Origin: Paracentrotus lividus
Taxonomy: Eukaryota > Echinodermata > Echinoidea > Camarodonta > Echinidae
Assembly (NCBI GenBank): GCA_940671915.1
Contig: CALNVZ010002974.1
Coordinates: 22,594,400 to 22,658,399, forward strand
DNA length: 64,000 bases
Direction of reading: 5' to 3'
Made by a program: the position numbers and the translations under genes. Below are positions 57,680 to 64,000 of the stretch, one piece after another (the first letter of the stretch is position 1; each line of letters opens with the position of its first letter). The notes under the pieces are model-generated. The model did no database searches. It was given only the letters and a program-made list of their open reading frames with translations, and was not told where the DNA came from.

Positions 57680-58295
57680 TTGCTTTAATACCTCCCTTTA
57701 CAGCATAATCTCTAAACCCGAGAGACATAATATTGGTGTCCTAATTCGAACATATAACTATAAACATAAGAGTGAAGAGCGATGTACTTAGAAGAAAAAA
57801 AAGAGGGAAAAAAGAAGCAAAACCATGATGTTTAGGGGGGTAACGTCGAATTGTGGCACTAAAACCGAAGGCTCACCCTAGAAACGGGCAGTATGTTAAA
57901 CATTTAGATGGTGTTTCGATCGGTAACTTATAAATGTAAGGATTACCAGTGAGAAGTGATCAGACATGATATGTACATGTAGCATAATTACAAAAACTTG
58001 ATTCCATCAAGCTTTCGGCCTTCTCCAAGTTCTGAAGCGAAGCTTCTTTCTAGCGAATGATTCTGAAACTAATAAACTTAATTATTAGTGTTTTGGCTTA
58101 ATTAGCTACATTTATGTGCCTGTGATTACAATCATCTAGTTAAATACAATAAATGAACAAGAAAAGCAATGATTAATATGAATATATATTTACTGTTTCA
58201 GTTTTGCGCGAGAAATCAACAATGTCATCGCTTTGGTATCTCTGAATAGTATCTGTTCGAAGAAAATAAAATTGTTAATGACATAATGAAACGTT
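57680..58295. other. Unassigned AT-rich sequence
   Basis: No exon of the receptor-caspase gene could be identified here. The minus frame at 58,190-58,435 runs into the TE that starts at 58,296 and has no coding signature. Confidence 0.4.
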
Positions 58296-59122
58296 TTAAC
58301 CCTATCAAGATCAAGGGGGAGGGGCTCATTGTGCCCCCTACCAAAATTTGATACGCCATTTCTATACGCTTGGATCATTTCCCACCGATATTCAGATATT
58401 CCGTGTTGCCATGACAACCACAAAATTGCAACCATGTTTGTCCAATTAGTTAGGAATAAACAATATTAGGGTGTTATCAATCGGGTTTCTTTATTCAAAT
58501 TGATTGAAATAACATCTTTTTTTTGTTGTTACTTTTCATGTGAAAAAATGGCGCCAAACAATAAAAATAATAGAAAATTTTTAACTATGAATTTTTTCAA
58601 ATTTCTAATCTTTAAAATGAGTTTATCCTTTGAAATTCAAAGAATGATGACTATTTTTTATTATAAAGTCACTTTGCAGAAGTAAACAGTGAAACCAAGT
58701 CCAAAAACAATTATAATCTAATTTTTCTAGGTAATTACCCAAAATGCCCTCTGTTGATGAAATTGAGTTTTCTTATTTAAGAGCATAAAGCGCCCCCATT
58801 TGGCAACCTTGAGCATTTTAAATAGACGAATGAACAATGTATGTATTGTTGTAACAGTCCTAAATCATCAAACTGTGATTTTAGAGAGGTAAAATGATTT
58901 AATTCAGATTTAGTGCATTTTTCTATGTATATCTTTATTTAAATGCAAATAGCGCCCTCATATGATTACCTTAATTTTTTTTTAGTTGCATCAAAATGTA
59001 GAGTTTGGATTACTTTATCTTCTTGCCAAATATGAAAGTGATCGGTCACTTACTAAAAAAATTATGGAGGGGGTGCCTTGGGCCTGTGAACGATCAAAAT
59101 ACCTTGGTCTTGATGGGGTTAA
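58296..59122. mobile_element. DNA element with TTAACCC(T/C)ATCAAGA ends
   Basis: Left ttaaccctatcaagatcaag and right ccttggtcttgatggggtta are inverted with few mismatches. Interior arms also pair loosely (gccccctacc / ggtgcc). About 830 bp, non-coding. Confidence 0.7.
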
Positions 59123-61549
59123 GGTGTCAATTTGCAAAATCCAACTATAAATCAATTTGCAAAATCCAACTATATTATAATTCTAAAGATTGCACCTTTT
59201 CGCCAAGGTTTGCACGATTTTCGTACTATTACTTCCATGCAATATCCCAAAATATGATCTCTAATTGTCAGTTCTTTTTATATAGGTTTTCCCGCCCAAT
59301 TTCATAGGTTTGTCATTCAAACCTATAGAAGGTTCATTCAAATTCAAGCGATACCTTTTTACGATCAGAATATAGATATTTAAATTTTAAAATCAGGGAA
59401 TCAAGTTCATTCATAGTCACGAAAGCTTTTATTTAACAGCATTTAATTACTTAATTGGGGAAAACCATTTCATGTATTGCCTTCAATCTTATTTTCCCCG
59501 TACTTATTTTATTTATACAGCAAACAAGATCTTTAAACGCGCATACAACTTCATTAATAGTATGTTACAATTTAGCATTATGTTCATTCAAATTGACGAG
59601 GCATCGTTTTTAGGAGCCCAATTAGCCTGTTCGGGCAATCAATTTCAGTTTGAGGAACTCAATTTTTAAGAAAAGTCCATTCAATTTAAAATTCCGTCTT
59701 TATGTTTTGTGTTTCCCTTCATTCTCTATAATTTTTCGCATTACAAGAATTTTCATAGCATTGGTGTGCCATATAATTATTTAGGCTTATCTTTTAAATC
59801 ATGTTTTAAACTATGATTTATCTGACATTATAAGGTATCCGCGATTCCATTGTGGGAGATTCAAAGGAGCATGACGAGCTTGAACCCCCCCCCCCACCTC
59901 ACCCGAGCCCATAATTGAGAAAAAAAGGTGCATAAAATTTGGTATTTTGCGGAGCGCCCAACGTAAAACATCCCAACAAAAAACAAAAAAAAACAAAAAA
60001 AAAAAACAAAAGAAGAAGAGAGAGAGAGAGAGGAGAGAGAAAGAAAGAAGCAGGAAACATTATTTATGGATGACCGATAAACCCTACCTCACCCTACCAC
60101 GGGTAAAATATGCCTGTGAGGGTGACCGAATGCCGAATACTTCACACCTACCACCCCTTCTCCCAACCTCCCGCTCCTTTTTGCTCGGCCAGCGTAACGC
60201 AAAATAAATTCGACTGTACAAGAATCTGAAATATCAATTTTGGCCCCCAATACAATATCCTGAATCCGCCACTGTTAAAATTGGTGCTTTGTATTGTTTT
60301 TTAAAGGTCATTTAAATATCTTATAGGCTGTTGTCTATTTTTCCGTGTTTGTATTTGTTTCCTATTCGCATCTGATATTAATCTTATATCAAAGAAACAT
60401 TTTTTTTTGTTTTTTGCTTTGTTTCTTTCTTTTAATCTTTACGTCCTGTATTAACAATGATTAAGTCGAAGAAACTTAAAGAGACACATTTTATAAGGGA
60501 TTTTTTTTTTTTAGTTCGTACATTACAGATATTATTGTTTATTGTCTTTTACATATATCTATATATTTATATGGGGCGACATATACGGGCCTTTTCATAA
60601 GCCTTTTCTTTCATATAATAGGTCCGTGTGAAAATCAAGTCTTGATTTTTAATAGGGTAACATACAAATTTTGGTATTACTTTCAATAATAACATTATAT
60701 GTGCGTGTCCAGTGTTCTTTCTTTTTGTCTTTGCGTCCATATTTCATTTTTGTTGCTATGAGGGACTTATCCATGGTGCAGGTAAAATAAAGATCATGGT
60801 AAACCGTTTTGATAACCTATAATGTCTGTTTCTTGACGATGAATCTAATAGAATGCAATTTTTTAACATGTTGCCTTGTAATGAAATTTGAATGATGCCA
60901 AGAAAGTCCGAGGCCATCCCCATTTTATTTGAATGGATTATTTCTAATAATCTAATGCATAAAGTTTCAATGTGATAACGACTCTTTTTTCTAAATGTAT
61001 TGCACGGATAACTAATTCGATCGAGCGAAAATAAAATATAAACATTCCCAATTCTAAGGTTGAATGTTCTTTGTCTAAACGTAGATGACTGATATCGAAA
61101 AAATGCTTTACAAGGATTCAAATCTCAAACGAAACAAAAATGAATTGATGAAAATTCTTTAAACGCTTATGCTACTTTTTAAATCGACATAGCACATTTA
61201 AAAGATCATTGCAATAAATATTGAATGAACGAACCTTAATAGTACACGCTTTAAAATGGAGGTTGGCCCAAACGATCACAACTGTGGTGAAATTGAATGA
61301 TCTTAAAATAGATTCAAATGATAATTGGATGAAAGTGACCGGGAAAACCTATATTAAAGATTTTTTTTTGTCGTAGTTTCCTATAACATGATTTACAAAA
61401 CATAAGCCAATGAGCAAGAATTGTAGCCTGTGTACAGGTATAACGTAAGTTTGTCACATCATGTGATACAAATTTAGATTATTTTTCGGATTATTATTGA
61501 TAAGGAAATTATGGACATATAGTCAAATGGCAGTGGTCTTAAAAACCCA

Positions 61550-61556
<7 letters not shown>
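59123..61556. other. Repeat-like AT-rich region, no gene
   Basis: Includes a C run at 59,886-59,897, an A/GA-rich tract at 59,985-60,060 and T runs near 60,399 and 60,502. The 121-codon minus frame at 60,756-61,121 has no domain or splice context that I can support. Confidence 0.4.

Positions 61557-61620
<64 letters not shown>
61557..61620. repeat. (TA)n microsatellite
   Basis: About 32 TA units directly abutting the MITE at 61,621, whose family targets TA. Confidence 0.95.
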
Positions 61621-61625
<5 letters not shown>

Positions 61626-62061
61626 TCTATGTCAAAAAAAATGGTACAGTCGCGAAAAAAATATTTAGGTGTGAAATATTTTCAGATAATGTGTATATGT
61701 AGTACCAAAATAAAGCCAAATAATTTTCCTTGCTGATGCGCTTTGTTCTGAATAATTTGCCTTCGTAAAACAAAAGTTATGCTACATTTTGTGCGACGAG
61801 GAACAAATCGAAATTGAGCACTTCATGGCCATTATGCATTATGCAAAGGCATGGGACGGCGTGCGAAAAATGGATTTTTCTTGATTGTAGAAAACTAGTC
61901 ATATTTCAAAAATTACAACACCAAATGTGACGGAAAAATTGCAGGTGAAAGCCTGATCTTCCTGCTTTTTGAAAATACCAAACAATAGCAGGCTGTGATT
62001 AATCTTCATACTATAAAAAAAATGTTTTCCACTTGTACCATTTTATTTGACACAGACTATA
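61621..62061. mobile_element. MITE with TACAGTCTATGTCAAA ends, best copy
   Basis: tacagtctatgtcaaaaaaa and inverse tttgacacagactata bound a 441-bp element. Interior includes gcatgggacggcgtgcgaaa. Inserted next to the TA repeat. Relatives at 10,793-11,263 (opposite orientation) and 53,006-53,171. Confidence 0.85.
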
Positions 62062-62813
62062 TAAACACAACACAAAAAGAAAGTTCCCCCTATTTCAGAT
62101 CTCAATAACTTTTGAGCCAGGGGGAATTAAAAAAATCTAATTACATGTCCTTGTAGGGAATTTAATTAGCCACAACGGGAGCGAATTTTAGGAAAAATCA
62201 TCAGGTCACGCTTCAGTGAGCAAGTGTTGAATGCAAAAATGTCATTTTTTTAAAGTTCGCAAGCCTAAAATGGCAACTTTGATTCAATAATAACTGACCT
62301 ATTTCCAGACTTTAAACATTTTACACTTAAAAATGTATGCAAAACGTGCTTCCCCATATACGGAAACGAAATTTGTGTCAAATTTCACGGTTGAGTGAGC
62401 ATGCAGCAAAAATTGCCCAAACTGCGATTTTTACTTCTTTGCCATGGTATATTCGATCAAATATGAGGGAATTCCTGTTTTGGAAGTGTATGCAACCAAT
62501 ATCCATTCATTCATGCTCTCTCAACCTTGAAATTTGACACAAATTTTGTTTCTGTATATTTGGAAGCACTTTTTGCATACATTCTTACGTGTAAAATGTT
62601 TAAAATCTGAAAATGGGTCCGTTATCATTAAATAAAAGTTGCCATTTTGGGCTTGCGAACTTAAAAAAAATGACATTTTTGCATTCAACCATTGCTCACT
62701 GAATCATGACTTGATGATTTTTCCTAAAATTCATTCCCATTGTAGTTAATTAAATTCCCTACATTGACATGCAATTAGATTTTTAAAATCCTCCTGGTTC
62801 AAAAATTATAGAT
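62062..62813. mobile_element. Shortened foldback element (AAACACAACACAAAAAG family)
   Basis: The left arm starts aaacacaacacaaaaagaaa; the inverted right arm returns to cctggttcaaaaattata before the next copy starts. The middle of the 2-kb form is missing, giving a 750-bp palindrome. Confidence 0.85.
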
Positions 62814-63830
62814 AAACACAACACAAAAAGAAAGTTCCCCCTATTTCAGATATCAATAATTTTTGAACCAGGAGGAATTTAAAAAATCTAATTATATGTC
62901 CATGTAGGGAATTTAATTAGCTACCATAGGAGCGAATTTTAGCAAAAATCATTAAGTCATGCTTCAGTGATTAATGGTTGAATGCAAAAATGTCATTTTT
63001 TGAAGTTCACAAGCATAAAATCACAACTTTGATTCAATGATGTCGGACCCATTTTCAGATTTTAAACAATTTAAACGTCAGAATGTATGCAAAACGTGCT
63101 TCCCTACATACGGAAACGAAATTTGCGTCAAATTTCGCGGTTGAGTGAGCATGCAGCAAAAATTGCCCAAACTGGGATTTTTTACTTCTTTGCCATAGAA
63201 TAATTGAAAAAAATATGAGGGAATTCCTGTTTTGGACGTAAATGCAACCAATATCCATTCATTCACGGTTGAATGAACCCATCAAACAACAAAAAAATAG
63301 GTTATTTTAGAATTAGGAAAATGCATAGCAGTAATTTTATGCACTAGAAAGCATCTCAATAACGTTTTTTGGGTTGTATTTATATTCTTTGGGCACGTGT
63401 CAATGATCCTATGGCATTTATTTACAAATTCATGCTTCAGTGAGCACGTGAGACGGGAAAAGCCCTTTTCTCACGTATGGATTAAAATTAAAATTCTTAT
63501 TTGGATTGAATATAACAAATCTTTTTAAGGTGTACTTTTGATTTGATTTTCACAAAAATCCCGATGTTTCACGCCTCAGTGGGCACAAGATACAAGAAAA
63601 TCATGGAAATGAGAAGAAAGTTTGTGGCTTCGTCATGGTTCAGTGACTTTTCAAATACGTAATTTAAATCAAGATCATGTTAGTTAGAGATCAGTTGAAG
63701 ATTTGTGCCAAGTTTCGTGACATAACTCACAGTAGAATTAACAATAATCATCAATGAAAGTGGTCAAATTTCACATTTGTCAGGTATTGAGTTCTTCCTT
63801 CATTGACTTTATGTATAGAGATTTATACCC
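62814..63830. mobile_element. Single arm plus centre of the foldback element
   Basis: Runs head-to-tail after the previous copy and follows 49,245-50,300 closely through the left arm and centre, but no right arm follows. Ends near gagatttataccccc. Confidence 0.8.
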
Positions 63831-64000
63831 CCGTCACACTGAGCTCGTCCCTACTACGTCCTTGCAAATTTTGCCGAACGGGCATAGTCTGTGTATAAAC
63901 TGAGTGGACGTAGTAAATACTTCTTACCATCTGTTTACGAACTTCATGGACTAGCTCGGTCGGATTTTCAAAAAAGTGTTCAAAAAAATCGGGCGCCCAT
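63831..64000. other. Window end, unassigned
   Basis: cgtcacactgagctcgtccc and following sequence look like the start of another repeat, but the partner end is outside the window. Confidence 0.3.

Noticed and set aside
60756..61121. 121-codon minus frame
   Set aside because: No homology, splice signals or composition that supports coding.
1..64000. CRISPR arrays, operons, bacterial promoters
   Set aside because: Spliced genes and animal TEs make the window eukaryotic; the regular repeats are minisatellites without unique spacers.

Overview
The window is AT-rich animal nuclear DNA from a repeat-dense genome. It has multi-exon genes with GT-AG introns, CR1-like LINE fragments, Tc1/mariner, hAT and foldback DNA transposons, long poly(A) tracts and a 25-N assembly gap. 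A secreted IgGFc-binding-like protein, an expanded-type caspase and abundant CR1/mariner debris suggest a marine deuterostome, most likely an echinoderm such as a sea urchin. This is an inference; nothing in the sequence names the species.

Layout. 1-13.9 kb holds no credible gene. It contains transposable elements (TEs) nested in one another and three blocks of one minisatellite family. 13,995-19,455 (+) is a complete five-exon gene for a secreted protein of about 635 residues: signal peptide, IgGFc-binding-type domain, Thr-rich mucin-like stalk, PAN/apple-like C-terminus. 19.5-26.7 kb is 3'UTR and nested TEs. 26,752-57,619 (-) is the 3' part of a second gene that converges on the first. Its exons join in phase as: unrecognised Cys-containing ectodomain exon, Sushi/CCP exon, single transmembrane exon, two acidic Tyr-containing cytoplasmic exons, caspase p20 N-terminal exon, His/Cys catalytic exon, linker/p10 exon, p10 exon, C-terminal exon. 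The 5' end is beyond the recognisable exons.

About 31.8-46.85 kb is a second, error-ridden copy of 18.35-31.76 kb. It carries the last two exons of gene 1 and the last four of gene 2, all peppered with small indels, and it ends at the 25-N gap. It reads as raw-long-read gap filling (false tandem duplication), not as a second gene pair. So the caspase gene is split by the assembly: the first caspase-domain exon lies right of the gap and the intact remaining exons lie at 26.7-28.8 kb.

The most interesting observation is the architecture Sushi - transmembrane helix - caspase, a receptor-type caspase with no CARD or DED among its visible exons. An LDTD sequence sits between the membrane tail and the protease, and a VETD sequence lies in the large/small subunit linker. 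Both are plausible aspartate cleavage sites, which would allow release of a soluble protease. The exon chain from ectodomain to p20 lies in continuous, gap-free sequence. The remainder depends on bridging the misassembled interval.
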